NCBI GenBank assembly: GCA_000708835.1
Contig: DF236979.1
Span: 272,208-336,207, forward strand
DNA: 64,000 nucleotides
DNA from: Klebsormidium nitens
Lineage: Eukaryota > Streptophyta > Klebsormidiophyceae > Klebsormidiales > Klebsormidiaceae
Reading direction: 5' to 3'
In this document: one piece after another, positions 11,291 through 24,500 of the stretch
How positions within the stretch are numbered: the first letter of the stretch is position 1
Layout: every line of letters starts with the position of its first letter
The notes under the pieces: generated by a model
Seen by the model: the letters and a program-made list of their open reading frames with translations, nothing else
What the model was told of the DNA's origin: nothing
Databases searched by the model: none
Program-made: the position numbers and the translations under genes

Positions 11291-13175
11291 ACTCAGTCTA
11301 TATACACGTTTTCAGCGGATCAAATTCTCAGTTGAAAGGCCAGTATCGTCGATCGAGGATTAGTGAAAGTAGCATATGCAGAATCTTTGAAGTTCGTGCA
11401 CATAGGAAAGTCCGCAAGAGCTTAGATATAGCAGGGCACTACGGTATGTACTTGGAGGCTGTTTCCGGAAAGAGAAGGGAGTAGGAGGGCTGGATGGACC
11501 TAAAAAGTTGGACGCCTTTTACTTTTCAAGTGAAGGATGCCCTACTTTTTGAGTTTTCTGGTCGGACCGTCTCTTTGTTCAGGCTAGGACTCCTTCTTTG
11601 CTGAGAGTTACGAGCTGTCATAACGAGTTGCTCTCATCAATTAAAAATATAGCGGACTCCAGCCCTTTCACACTGGGGTCTTTTCGCGCACGAATGGAAT
11701 GCGCTGAATGTTGATTTCTTCCACAATGGAGTTGCATCTCAGCATAAGAGGACAACAGCTCGATTGTACACATTAGACCTTCGAAAAGTGTGCCACAACA
11801 ATGCTTAACGATCTACATCGTCTTGTTGAATAGATTGGCATACCGTCTCAATGACCAGTGCAGTGACTCACTTCACATGAAAATTGTCGCCAGCGCGCCA
11901 GCATGTATGGTAGGTGCAATATCTTGTTCAAGCGCCTGCCGTGCTTGGTCGATGGTCCCTTTTTGTAACGCCGTAGCCAGTGCGGCCATAGTCTCCTCAC
12001 GGCAAATACAAGTGTAGTGTTTGTTAGAAGGTGTGTGCTTCCATACATGAAACTACGACCGGACTGATCTTTAAAGAGGGCGTTTGAGTTGAAGTAGCCC
12101 ACGTGGCCGTCGCGGCGACCCTGATGTTGCAAAAATCCAGGTCAACGTCGCTGCAGCAGTGACGTCGTAAGATTTTTGCAGCGACCGAATCAGCGGTACC
12201 CTGTGGTTTCCAGTCGCTAATTTCAGATGCGGCTGAATACGCCTCCCGACGTTTCCGTATTTTAGCTTGTTCGTTTTGCCATGAGGAGCCTCTAGCTGCG
12301 TGCGAGCGTGCATGGCCCCGCGCGGCCGCCACAAAGACAGCCGGCGACCGTCCGTCACGTCCGTCGTACGGTGTCGTGTGGCGGCCGTGGGGGCCACATC
12401 TGCTCTACGTTTCAGATTGGTTTGAGTGTTGCGCGCGCATGACTTTGTGTAGCTTGAGCATTGAACGGGTGTCGTCCGATGACTTCGACTAAAAGATCCA
12501 ACGGTGCAGGTGACGATCGGTTAACCACTTTGCTGACTTCTTGACATGCACGGCAATGCAGAATGCCTCTTTGAATGATTCATACCGTATTGTGTACACT
12601 GACGGTCACAGCATGGGCAGGTGCTGAATACCTACTTTGAAAGCCTTAAGTTAGGTTAGGTGTACCTACCTACGGGCGAGCTCAGCGTCCCTACATTCCC
12701 ACTGTTGCATTTTTCCAGATTGTACTTATATTATCCAAAGGACCGCTAAAGTCCATCCTGACTACTGTATTGTTGTCCACATGATTCAGAGTACCTAATC
12801 AAGACTTGATACGCTGAATTAGTCCTTCGCCCGCCTGGTGCCAGCAGCAGCCCCCCAGTAGCCTGAGTAGGCAGGAAATTGATAGAGTAGAATACAGAGG
12901 CTCAATCTCGAGATCATTTTCTGGGTTTGCGCATGAGATCATAGGAAAGAAACCACCTCATTGAATGCCAGAGACAACTGAATGATGACAGACAGCGAAG
13001 GAATCCGCTCCCTGCAAGGGGCTGCCACTCTCTAGGCTGGAGCTGCAAGCAGTTCCGGCGTTAAAGACAGGTCTAAACGGCGCAGACCGTGGTTCCCAGA
13101 GCTGAGCTTCCTGTCCAGAAAACAGGGAGTTGACAACGTTTCTGTATCATCTGGTCCGCCGCAGGGGCTAACGCA
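11291..13175. other. Intergenic region, coiled-coil gene to SLT gene
   Basis: No exon was recognised. The middle part (about 12090-12410) is GC-rich and may be the promoter of the transporter gene. A polypyrimidine-like stretch ending in CAG just before 13165 could be a 5' UTR acceptor. No tRNA, rRNA or transposon was seen. Confidence 0.4.
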
Positions 13176-16100
13176 ATGGCGGAGGGGTGGCAGGCATGGA
13201 CATGCCTGGGGATGATCTTTGGGATGTTGGTTTGCCTGGTGCTAGAGGCTGGACCTCCAGACATGATCATGATGGGAACGCTAATCTGCTTCATTCCTCT
13301 GGGGATCCTCAACGTGGAGCAAGCGTTGCATGGGTTTTCAGACAATGCTATGCTATCAATAGGAGTGCTCTTCATCGTTGCAAAAGGTGAGACATTGGCG
13401 TTGCCTAATGAATCAATGGCCAAGACATTCATTCCAGGATCAACTGCAAAGATGGAACAAAGGCTTGGGGAAGGCAGCTCCACTTGCGCTTAGGTCTCTG
13501 GCAAATTGAGTGTTGCACAGAGAGCTGATTGCAATTCCAAGCGCTTCACATGAATTTTGAAGTTTTTGCTGCCATCAATGGCCAATGAATCCTATCGCTC
13601 AGATTGGACGATCCTTCAAAGATCAGAAACCCTTGTGGTATGCAGGTATTGAAATGTCCGGAGGTCTGGAGTATGTGAGCAAAATCATGTTCAAGACCAA
13701 GTCTCAGCCAGACCCTAAGAGCGGAGAAGTAGCGAAGGGCCAGAGTCTAGTCTGGGTGCTCATGAAGTTCATGATTCCGGTGGCTGTCTTCTCTGCATTC
13801 CTGGCCAACATTCCTCTCGTTGCAATGATGATACCGCCGGTGGCCGACTATGCAAGAAGGGTGAGTCTTGAAATTGGAGCAAGAACAGAATAATGTCTAC
13901 AGGAAGCAAGCAATCAATCTCAGCCGCACCTGATCTTCGTTCTGTATTGTGTAACGTGATGGCATATGCTTTTTGAATCACAGAAGGCTCTTTTGATGAT
14001 TAATTGCTATTAGATCTCAGCTTTCAAGTTGTTCGTGACGGGAATTTGAGTCACCACTCAAGGAGGAGTCAGAAGCTGATGTGCTTGGTCCTGTGGACCT
14101 GCAGTTGAACATGGCGCCATCTAAGGTCCTCCTCCCTCTCAGTTTTGCTGCGCTATACGGTGGAACGTGGACCCTGATTGGATCTGGCACAAACCTTGTT
14201 GTGTACTCCTTGGCAAATCGAGCAGTCCCAGAGATGAAGATGAATCTGTTCGAGTTGGGGATCGTAGGCATTCCTGTCACTGTGGCTGGCATTTTCTACA
14301 TCGTGGCGCTTGGAGGCAAGCTGCTTCCAGACAGGCTGGCAATGAGCAGCTCAACAATCAATGCCAGGTGAGAAACGTTCATTTTTGAGCAGAATGACTC
14401 AGAAGGTCGAATCTGTGTGAGTGATAGACAATGGAATGTGCATGATGACTGGAGTCTGACACTCGCTCAAGCTATATCTGACCAATTTGTTGAGGCGAAG
14501 GGAACAGAGAGCTGCCAGAGATCACAATGTGAGGTGCTTTGCTGTGTAGAGCGCTCAAGCAATCACCGGCTGAGCATAGGATAGGAGGCAAAGGACCTGC
14601 TGTAGATGCTTCGGTGCTCTTCATGGCCCTTCGTTGAGCAGTGGTTGGAGGGAAGACTCATAATCACATTTGCAACCACGAGAGCAAAGAGCACATCTGC
14701 AGTCACCTTTTCCACGTCCCTTGTTCAAGGCTTTGCTGCAGGCATCTTCACACTGATTTAGAGAGCTTGACATCGTAGTATACAGTACCCACGATGATCT
14801 GAACCAGCACCCTTCCTACCAAAGTGATGATTGCATCTCTCTCTGATTTTCAAGTCGGTGCAACTGCTTTTCCGCACGTCTTCTTTGAAATACAGACTGC
14901 CCCGTTTTCAGTGTCTTCTGAAGGTTTTGAACGTATACTCAAGCTCTGGTTGACGTCAGTAGACAGGCCGTTTCTGAGATAGTAACCAACATCCTCCACA
15001 GGGAGTACAACGTCGTTCTGGAGATCAAGCCAAAGTGCAGCTTTTGTCGCAAGACGATCGAGCAGTCCGGCATACGGAGACAGCCAGGGCTCTCATTGGT
15101 CCAAGTCGAACGCGACGGTTTTCCCATCCCTAGCCCTGGGGCAGACTTCGTTCTGCTCCCAAGAGACAGGCTGCACTTTACGGGCGTGATCGATTCTATC
15201 CTGTCGCTCACGCAACTCGACGGACTGACGCTGTCCGAAGAAGAGGTGAGAAACTTGGTTTTTGTTTTTTTTGGCTGGTTCTCTGAGCATTGTGTAAGAT
15301 ACAATGAAGACAAAGGGACTTTGACATAGGGGGGAGCAAGACATAGGGATCCCGCTTTCTATTTTCCTATCTGAAGTGCTTCTGTGTCCGGAAAAGTGTC
15401 GTTTGACTAGACTGGCAGCACAAAAGAAAGAAAAAAAGAGGTTGAAAGAGGTTGTCAAACGCTTCTTCGTAACTGGAGTCTTGCTTCTGTTGACAAAACA
15501 TGCAAAGATTCACAAGCCAATCCTGAACAGCATGGGATGCTCCTCGACAGCAATAGCAAGAGAAGGGTAAGATTATAGCAAAGAGATCCGTCACGACCAC
15601 CTGCGAAGCAGGCCGGCGACTCCTTTGACCTGAAAGCCTAGATCGGACAAATCTCGAAGCGCAGGCAGGAATGGATCGAGAAAACACAGACGATTCTCTC
15701 ATCTGGTCGCACCACAAACGGCGACTCGATCGACCTGAACAGGCCCGAAATGCTTCTGAAACGCATAGTACAAAAGAGTAAATTTTAAAGAGAAGGTATA
15801 ACTGCTAATCCAGCCACAGACGGCAAGGCGATCGGTCCTGATTGTTGCTCTCGGGCGGCGTGCCAAGGTATCAGTTCCTTACATACGCAGACAACAAACC
15901 ACGAGCCTTAATGCACAGCACAATCTTCGAGCGACAAACCGAAGTCAAGGTCTATAAGCGCAGCTCAGACGACTCCTTCGCAACTCGCAGCCCCCCCTTG
16001 TGCACGGCGGCGACTCGATCGACCTGAACAAGCTGCGGCAAAATGTAACTAAAAGAGTCACGTGACTAGAGTCGGAACCTTTTTCTTTCTGCAATTGTAA

Positions 16101-19100
16101 GGCGGCGACTCGCGACCTGAAGAAGCTGCGGCAAAACGTCACTATGATATCATGAAACTAGAAAAGGGGAGATGAACGAAACAGATTAGTCTGCACTTGT
16201 AGGGGGTTGACTCGATCGACCAGAACAAGCTGCGGCAAGATTTCACTATGATACCGTGACACAAGAAACATTGAAATTGACGGAAACAACTCATTCTGCA
16301 ACCGCAGGGCGGTGACTCGATCGACCTGAACAAGCTGCGGCAAGACGTCATCATATTCGGATATCGTGACAGAAAATGAGATTTAAATAATCTTCTTATT
16401 CTGCACTTGTAGGGGGGTGACTCGATCGACCTGAACAAGCTGCGCACGGACGACGTGCTGGTGGAGGCGGTGGTGGCCAGCCGGTCCCCGATGGTGGACA
16501 AAACGATCCGGGACCTCCAGTTCCGCACGCGCTACAATGCCATCATCATTGCGGTGCACAGGCACGGCACGCGCATCAACAGGTAGGCAAAACTTAAGCT
16601 CGACAGTCTTTGATCCTGGATGGCCGATCCTTTTGTGTTCTTTGATCAGGGGTACCTTGTTTTCCGCTTTGAGTGAAGGTCACGAGCTTCAACGCGATTC
16701 GAAAGGACTGGAACGAAGCTCTAAGTTTATTCTGGAGAAGCTACCGGATTGCGGCAAAGGGATTAGCGCAGATGCCGTGCTATATTTTCTGTGCATCGTT
16801 CCGCCGCCCTGGCGTACGAACTTCGTTGCGGTGAAGTGAAACGAAAACACTTGACGGGCGACAATCAAGTCGGAAAGCCAGGGTAATGAAACACAGCAGC
16901 GTTTTCAGGCGCAAACGACCATCTACAGGTAGAAAATCTGCGCCTCAAGCGACTTTTCCGCAGTCTCTCCTTAAACGGTTCGCAAGAAGGCTCTCTTTGC
17001 TACAATTGGCGGAGACCAAAGCCACAAAATCGCCCTATTTCTTCCGTCTTCGCACGCCGGTCGCCCTCGCTAACCGAGCCCCGCTCACTTTCTTGCAGCG
17101 GCATCGGCGACATCGTGCTGGACGCCGGCGACTCCCTGCTCATGGTCGCCTCCTCGGGCTTCGTCGCCAAGCACCGCAACAACTCCACCTTCGCGCTCGT
17201 ATCCCAGCTGACCGGCTTCACCGCCATCCAGCGCAAGAAGGCGCCCTACGCCGCGGTCTTCGTCCTGCTGCTCGTCATCTTCAGCGCCATAGGCTATCCC
17301 CTCATCACGTGCGGGCTGTTCTCCGTGGCGGCCATGCTGCTCACCAAGTGAGGGCCGGCCGCTTGGATAAAGTCTTTGGTCAGTTTTCAGGAGTTAACAG
17401 GCTCTAGAATTTTCAATCGCCCTCTGCTTGAATGGAGGTATTGTGTTTCTGCGGGTCCGGCGATGGTTGATTCGTTTTGTGGTCAATTTATTCGTTCGCT
17501 TCATCGGGAAGAACCCTTCTTTTCTCCTCCCCTTGTAAGTACTATAAAGAGATGACGCCGTCTCCTTTCATCCGAAAAGCAGTCTTGAAAGCTGTCAACT
17601 CGACCTTGCTGAAGTACGCTACACTCCGTCCAGTGACAGGTCTCAGAGATAGGCCGCAGTATGCAACTGTCAGTGCGGCAGAAGTTCCCTCCGCCCACCA
17701 TCTCGACTGCCATTACTTCCTCGTCTAGAGTCTGCACGCTACGAACTGGGCGACGTGTGTGTCATTCGAAGCGTGGCGCTCAAGGGCCGTCAATCTTGCG
17801 CGCACAGGTGCCTGACGGTGCGCGACGCGCGCGAGTCCATTGAGCTGGGCGTGCTGATCATGATCGCGAGCGCGTTCGGCATCAGCGAGGCGCTCGTGCG
17901 GTCCGGCGCGAGCCACCTGGTTGCCAAGGCCATGATGTCGATGGCGTCGCCCTTCGGCTCGGTGAGCTCACGAGCTGGACCCGGCGAAAGATTGCTTGAT
18001 GTTCAAAGAGCTGCAGAGTTAGCTCGCCTGCCAGAACCAGACTAGCGACAGCTTTCTAAAAGCTCGCAATAGCTAGCAATCCTTCTATCATATTGATCGA
18101 AGCTAAGTCTCAAAACTTTCTTCCTTCCTGTTCCTGATCCAGAATAATCATGCAAATACTGATTAAACGCTCCTCCTCTTCGTAAGACCAGACGTCTGAG
18201 CAACACGCGCTACTTCCGAAGCATACTGCAAGTCATGGCCTATCTTCCGAGACAATTCATTCCAACTGCGAGATCTAGCCCGATACCCGAGCCCCAAATC
18301 ATCTCAAGACTGCATGCCTTTCGCAACTTCACCTTCGAACGGCCGAAGCTTACATTGCGATCTTTTTCCCGCTCAGGTGGGCCTGATCGCGGCGACCTAC
18401 ATCGCGACGACCGTGTTTTCGTGCGCCATCACCAACAGCGCGGCGGTGACCATCATGTTCCCGGTCGCCCTCAGCGCCGCGCAGCTCAACGGCCTCGACT
18501 TCAGGCCCTTCGCGTACATCCTCATGATGGCGTCCTCCGCTTCCTTCATGACGCCCACGGGTGAGGGGCAGCTTTGGAAGAGACGATGGCATAGGATGTT
18601 GACTTTTGCTGTTCGGGGGATGCATGATTTCCACGGGTAAGGGGGAGCTTTGGAAGAGACGATGGCAGAGGATGTTGAATTCGACGCTCGAAGGATTCAT
18701 GACGCCCACAGGCGAGCGCAGATTTAAAAGATACGCGATGGCTTAAGATGTTGCAATTTTCCAGTTTGAAAGATAATTAGGAGCGGGTTTGTCCAGGCCC
18801 AAAGGAGGTTATTTTCGTACAGACTGGATACGGATTCGAAACCAAAAGAAATCAAGTGCTTCGGCGTCAAGCCGGCTGGATCAGCACTTCCAGCAAAGTA
18901 TGGGAACAAATCGCTCTATCGGATGCATCGTACGAAGTAAGTTGCGGCCAAAGCTACAAGCTTCCGCTTGAAGCTATGTCGCCTTGATCTGCGGGCAAGG
19001 AAGACGCGAGATTCCTTTGGTACGGGCATAACGTGATGTGAATTCGGAGAAGTAACAGGGACTCAAGACGCCAGAATGAGATCCCAGGTTCCCTTTCCAG

Positions 19101-20461
19101 TTTCCGTGGTTCTCCACACTCACTGAGCGCATCTTCCCACCCTGTTACGGTCTCTTAACCCTCGTCCTCAACCCGCAGGTTGCCCGACTAACCTGATGGT
19201 CTACACTCCGGGGGGGTACAAATTCATGGATTACGTCGTCTTCGGGGGGCCCCTCCAGCTATGGCTCCTCTTCATTACGGTCGGGGTTACCGTAACCCTG
19301 GACTACTGGTGGATCTGGTGGGGAGTGCTCATCATTGGGACGTGCGTGCTGACCCCGATCCTTGCCAAGCAGGTAAGCGACAGCTGTTCTCCATTGAATC
19401 TGCTTTGCTGAGCACGTGGGCAAATTCTAGGGCTAGATATGGATCTGTCGAGCCAGATCTTGCATTAATTTTGCGCGCTTCTTCAAAAGATCTGTTGAAA
19501 TACCTCGCCACATTCAGAAGTCTCCTTTCGTAGCCATCTTGGTTTCTCGTACTCGGCCTCAAAGCATGCGGGAACGTCGTTCCCAGCCTGCCCGCCTAAG
19601 ATTCATTGGAAGCGCGTACATTCAATTAAGTTGCTCATCAGCGTTGTGAAAGCAAACTCGTTCCACGCGCGCAGTCGTGCAACTTCCCGAAGCAGGGGCG
19701 CATCATGAGCGACACCGACGCGGGCAGCGAGGGGGGCAAGGCGTTCTCGACGAGCGACGACGAGCCGGTGAAGGCGCAGAAGGAGAACGGGTCTTCCATG
19801 GTGAGACCCTCCGAGCAGGTCTAGAGAGCTCATCCTGGCTTCTCTCAAAGCTCTCAGGTCGCATCTAGTTGATCGTTACACATGAAAGAAAGAGGCGTAC
19901 AGACGAAAGCGGAAGATTTCTGGTGAAAGGCGGTTTGGTCTGCTCATATGTTGGTCACGCGTGAGATCCAAGCATAAGCTTTCCGCAAATTCAAATTGAC
20001 TCGGGTTGCCTCAAACACAATGTAGTAGCCGCTTTTTGTAGTAGCCCCAGGATTTGGAGTGCTGACATTGAATGTAGAGTCCGTAGACGTGGGTCATCTC
20101 CGCGACGGGCGGAAATTATCTTTAGCGCACAGCTTCATGTAGACAACGCCTTTTGCCATCACAAGTTGCAGTTCGCGGCAAGCACAACTCAGCCTGACAA
20201 AACGAGAGGAAGTTCAATCTGCTGTCAATCAGGAAAGATACGATTTAAGCGCGATCTGATTCCATAATCTCGCCGCAGATCACGATGTCGTCCCTTCCGA
20301 CGTCAACCATGGCCGGCAACGGCGTGCATATAGCCATGAGCGGCGGTTTCTCGGTCGTGAAAGCCCCCGCCGAGATCCAGTCGTCGACTTCGCGACGAAA
20401 CAGTCTGAGCATGGAGAAGAAGCTGCTAGACGATCCGGGGTTCTCTGAGGTCCAAATGTAA
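13176..20461 (+). CDS. SLT/SAC1-like sulfate permease (DASS family) with RCK_C domains
   Basis: Eleven exons: 13176-13386, 13646-13860, 14105-14367, 15002-15245, 16413-16582, 17099-17347, 17808-17961, 18377-18560, 19179-19372, 19675-19800 and 20279-20461; 730 aa with all phases matching. The N-terminal membrane half includes VLFIVAKG, SAFLANIPLVAMMIPPV and TLIGSGTNLVV. A cytoplasmic middle part (about residues 230-395) holds two TrkA-C/RCK_C-like segments, with VDKTIRDLQFRTRYNAIIIA the clearest. The second membrane half has GVLIMIASAFGISEAL, FSCAITNSAAVTIMFPVA, SASFMTPTG and CPTNLMVYTPGGYKF. This layout matches the Chlamydomonas SLT and SAC1 proteins, which are plasma-membrane Na+/sulfate transporters or sulfur sensors. 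A transporter role is likely because the NT and TPTGxxxN motifs are intact. The C-terminal tail is Ser-rich and probably disordered. Exons 5 and 8 have duplicated edges in introns 4 and 8. Confidence 0.88.
15605..16450 (+). repeat. About 103-bp tandem array of SLT exon 5 acceptor edge
   Basis: Intron 4 contains repeated copies of the start of exon 5 (GGCGACTCGATCGACCTGAA and the next 15 nt). Recognisable copies begin near 15611, 15718, 16006, 16101, 16203 and 16308, and the true exon begins at 16413. Spacing near the exon is 95-105 bp; degenerate copies may fill about 15822 and 15967. Most copies keep an AG just before the exon-like part. In them the exon sequence continues as CTGCGGCAA instead of CTGCGCACG and runs into intron sequence. 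Confidence 0.85.
18545..18725 (+). repeat. About 76-bp tandem copies of SLT exon 8 donor edge
   Basis: The exon 8 end and its donor (boundary at 18560, ACGG|GTGAGG) are followed by two copies with boundaries at about 18636 (ACGG|GTAAGG) and 18711 (ACAG|GCGAGC). Each carries part of TTCATGACGCCCAC upstream and GCTTTGGAAGAGACGATGGC or a decayed form downstream. The shift of about 76 bp is not a multiple of three, so using a distal donor would break the frame. Confidence 0.8.
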
Positions 20462-21523
20462 AGATAAGGTGGATGGAAGAAGAATGTCGATATTTGATCA
20501 GATGCGTGCCGGGACGTTACAGAGAAGAGCAGATCTAAGATTCCTCTTCTGACTTAGCCAATAGTGCGTGGCCAAGATCAAGCCCATTAAGCATGTGGAC
20601 TGCACAGCGATTGAACGAAATCAAAAAAGTACAGTAGGATTATAAGGCTTGCTATGAGCATAAGCGAACCGCAACATTGTCTCGGATTATCACGGACCGC
20701 GTTGAAAAACCGTAGTTGATCAGATGCGAATATGCACTGCGCGCACAGCTGCAACGATGAAATCTTCACGCGCCACGCGTCAGAAATAACTTTGACTTTG
20801 CGATGAGGACCAGCGAATTAAGATGACCAGCGAATTGAGAAGATTCAAGATATATTGCGTGCTGGAATCGAATTTCAGAGACCAGCCGGGCGCCATAATA
20901 TACCGTGCAATATTGTAACCACGTCGAGTAGGAGTTCGAACTATCATCCACGATGCATACAATCCAAACTTGATTTCTTGCTGCAAAACGCGGTCTCGTT
21001 GTGTCCAGTCTTTCATAAACTATGCTTCTGCAGAGGCTTCACCCCATTGCCTTTTGTTACGCGTTTGATTATATAACCTTTTCAGCAACACTTGGTTGAT
21101 CTGTGCGATACTAAGTTAAAGCAGTAAGCTCGTCTGCTGGGCTGAAAAATGGACGTATAGATCTGCGCAACCCACTCGCTAAATGGTGGCGCGGCCTCTA
21201 GGATTTTCATTTTGTTGGCATGAAAGTAGATCCGTGCGCTTCTGACCTTAGTAGAAGCACTTTCGCGTTCCTCTACGGTGTCGGATCTCCAAGATTCCAA
21301 TCCTTGCTTTAGGTCCCTTACAAAAACCCCGCCAACCCTTGCTATGCTATGAGGAAGCTCGAGGACGAGATCAGAGTTCGAACAAGACTCATAGAAACTC
21401 AGACCTGCGCATCCTTGGGTGCGCAACAGTTTATTCGCTTGCTGCATATTTGCGTGCGAAGACGTTCCGTGGTCGAGAAACATAACTTTCAAGAGTATCT
21501 GATTCAATTGCGCGGCGGTCTGT
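20462..21523. other. Convergent intergenic region, SLT and MATE genes
   Basis: The SLT gene (+) and the MATE gene (-) end facing each other here. The stretch presumably holds both 3' UTRs. No exon, RNA gene or mobile element was recognised; the sequence is AT-richer than the flanking exons. Confidence 0.4.
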
Positions 21524-24500
21524 TTATGTTTTGGCTTCTAGGGATGATTGTGCGGTGTTGGAAGCGGGCGGGGGCGGTTTCTCGTCAAACAGGGGCAGGG
21601 CCTCGATCCCGCTGAGCTCAGCGACCGACGCGGTTGCTCTCTCCACCTGCAAGTTTCGAACTTGTTAAGAAAGGGTTTCCTCTAGTACCATTGCAACACG
21701 TCAGTCTATCCTTTAGTCCAACAGACATCCACAGGCCGTTAAGCAACCTGATGGTTGTCGAGGTTAACCGTATATTGAAATTGCCGTCGGTTACATACCG
21801 GTTCATTCACAGAGACAGATGGAATCGGAGAGCGCAGGGATCATCAGAAACGGCTAGCAAAGAAGAGTAGAGCCGGTTACGGAGTAACTTGGACCTGCTT
21901 TGGAGGTTAGCGTTCTGATTGCACCGTAAGCGGACTCTTTTTGTGTATCAAGTCAAGTCATCCTCATGAAGTTCGTGCCAGACTCTCTTGAACTTCTTAG
22001 TTCTGGATGCAGAAATTTGGATTGCAGCCACCCCCCCGAACATCTAGAGCGCGAACAAAAGCCAAACCTTGCTATGCCCACAGGTGCAGCAATATCCGCT
22101 CAAATCAAAGGTGTGAGAGATTAAGTCCAAGCTGCAAGAGTTTTCCAGATCCGAGTATCTCAAGACCACACCAGTATCTTGGGAAGGGCCTAAACCTCCT
22201 CAGCGAAAGCGCCTTTCGCTTACAATGCTCTCACTATTAAACAGATGTCGCCCTGGCTAAGCCGTCTTTCACTGCGCACGTGCCCGCACCCCTCTCCAGC
22301 TCCAATCAAACGCTAATTGAAGTCCTCCTTTTCAACCAGCTGTGTGGAATTTATGATGGTCAACAATCTCTCTAGTTCTTCAGAAAACGTAAACCACCAA
22401 TTTTCGAAATCACAATGGTTGCCCACCGCTCTAGTTCTTTAAAAAACGTAAATCACCAGATTGCGAGACTCTCACCTGGTGTTTCCAGTCTGTCCGTACG
22501 ATAAGGGTCGTAAGACACGTGGCTTGGGTCAGGACCGCCAAACAGAGGCCGCCCACAAGACCCTGCAAACAGGGGGATATGCAGTGGGCGTAGGGCTCGC
22601 GAGCTCATCTGGAAAATGGACGGTTTTTGCAGTGGAGTTGAGTCTATCGCACAGTTCACAGCTAGCCTCTTCAACCCGCCCTCAGGACTCAGTCTCACTA
22701 GTGTGCTTATGAAATCCGACGCCCACTTTAAGTGACGAGCAAACCGGAACCAGGTAGCGCAAGCTCTGATCAGTCTGGCTTGTAAGCAGAGGAAGCTTCC
22801 TTCAATCAGTCTTGAAGTGAGACACTCTCAGCTGCAGCGAACACGGGAAACGAACCCCCCTGCAACTCTCAATGTGGAAACGACATCGGTTCTGCTCTTA
22901 TCTGCACCTGAGCACTCGACGTGAGACCCTCGAAAAGAGCCAAAACATCTCCTCAGGCCTACTGAAGATCTTGATTCCGTTCTACTTCAGCCAAGCAGTA
23001 GAATAGATAGAGGCCCCAGAGGTTATTGAGAAAACGGGTAACCGTTCTTACCCAGACCCCAAACCTAAAGCAACGTTTTGCTTACCCACACCCGAAAGCC
23101 GAAGCAACGGTTTGCTTACCCAGACCCCAAACCCGAGGTGGAACGCCAGTAAGGCGGACGACGGGAGCCCGACCAGGTAGTAGCTGCTCAGCGTGACGCC
23201 AGCACCCAGGCTCTGGCGGCCGCAGCCGCGGAGGATACCTGAAAGACAGCGGTACGAACCGTCGGAAAACAAGAGAGATGGAAATGGGGCCGTCGGATAT
23301 CAGGGCCGGAGCGAACTCTTTCGTTTGAACTTTTAAGACGAGACCAGACAACGAGCCGTTGGTTGTCTGATGCGTGGACAACCCCTCTTGCTTTCTTCGA
23401 AGACGCCGGAAAGAGCGACCCAAAAAGCTCAACTTGAAGGGATTTCCGTGGTTCTTCTGTCTCACTTGTGTTCGTCCAACGGTGAGATCCCACATTCACC
23501 AGTTGAGTGCTCCAAAATATCCAAGCACTGGCGCGTCGTTGCCAGATCCTAGTCCTCCGAGCGAGAATCCTACTCGAAAAACAGATTCTTCGACCTTCGC
23601 TTGGAAGAAGGCCCTTTCGTTACTTCCAATAAAACCTCAGAAAAGATGGCGGAGCTTCCAGTAGGTACCACAGGGGGTACGTATAAAGGCGAAACTTCTC
23701 CCCCCTGGCCTCACTCCCGGCGTTGTTCTGCACGCTGTCCACGATGCTCAGCCCCGCCACGCACGCCATCAGCGCTGACGTCAGCCGCAGCAGCTCCCCG
23801 TTCGTCGATTCGACGAAGATCAACGGCAGCCATCTGCTGGACGCCAGGATCATGGCGAAGGCCGTCACCCCGAGCGCGGCCGCGAGCGACAGGCCGACGC
23901 GCGCGACCGTCTTGGCGCCGCACGCGGAGCGAGCGCCCAGCTCCGCGGCGACGCGAGTGCTGCGAGACGGGATTTGCAGGGGTTTAAGGAGAGGGGTGTA
24001 AGGGATTAGATAGGGATCAGGCATACTTCAGGAAGGTATCTAGAAAGCTTAGGTAATCCAGCAATTTGAGAACGTTGCAACGAACAAGCTTTGACCCGGG
24101 ATGCTTTTGACGGCTTCGAACGTTCCCGGGTAGAGTACAGGAATCAGATTGGCAAATTGGATTTTATGGTCCAGAGCTTTAGGGCTCGCCCGTGACAATT
24201 CGAAGCAAATCCACGGGGATCCCCCTCACCTCGTGGCCGCCCCCAGGCCAACGTACGTCATCGACATGAGCCACGCCGTGTTCATGCTGCAGAAAGAAGG
24301 GGGCAAAATGACGTCATCGCCAAATTGCTATTGAAACTTTTTCTCGATTTGTGTCCTGATTTGAAACGCTTCCGGGGTGCGGTGCCAAAGTTTCTGAGCT
24401 CCGTTGATTGCTCGCGGCTCTTACGGGATTGGCGGCCCTCGAAAACAAGCGGAGTGTGACGAGCGAGTTTTTGTACCCCACCGCATAAAGATTGCTCGCA

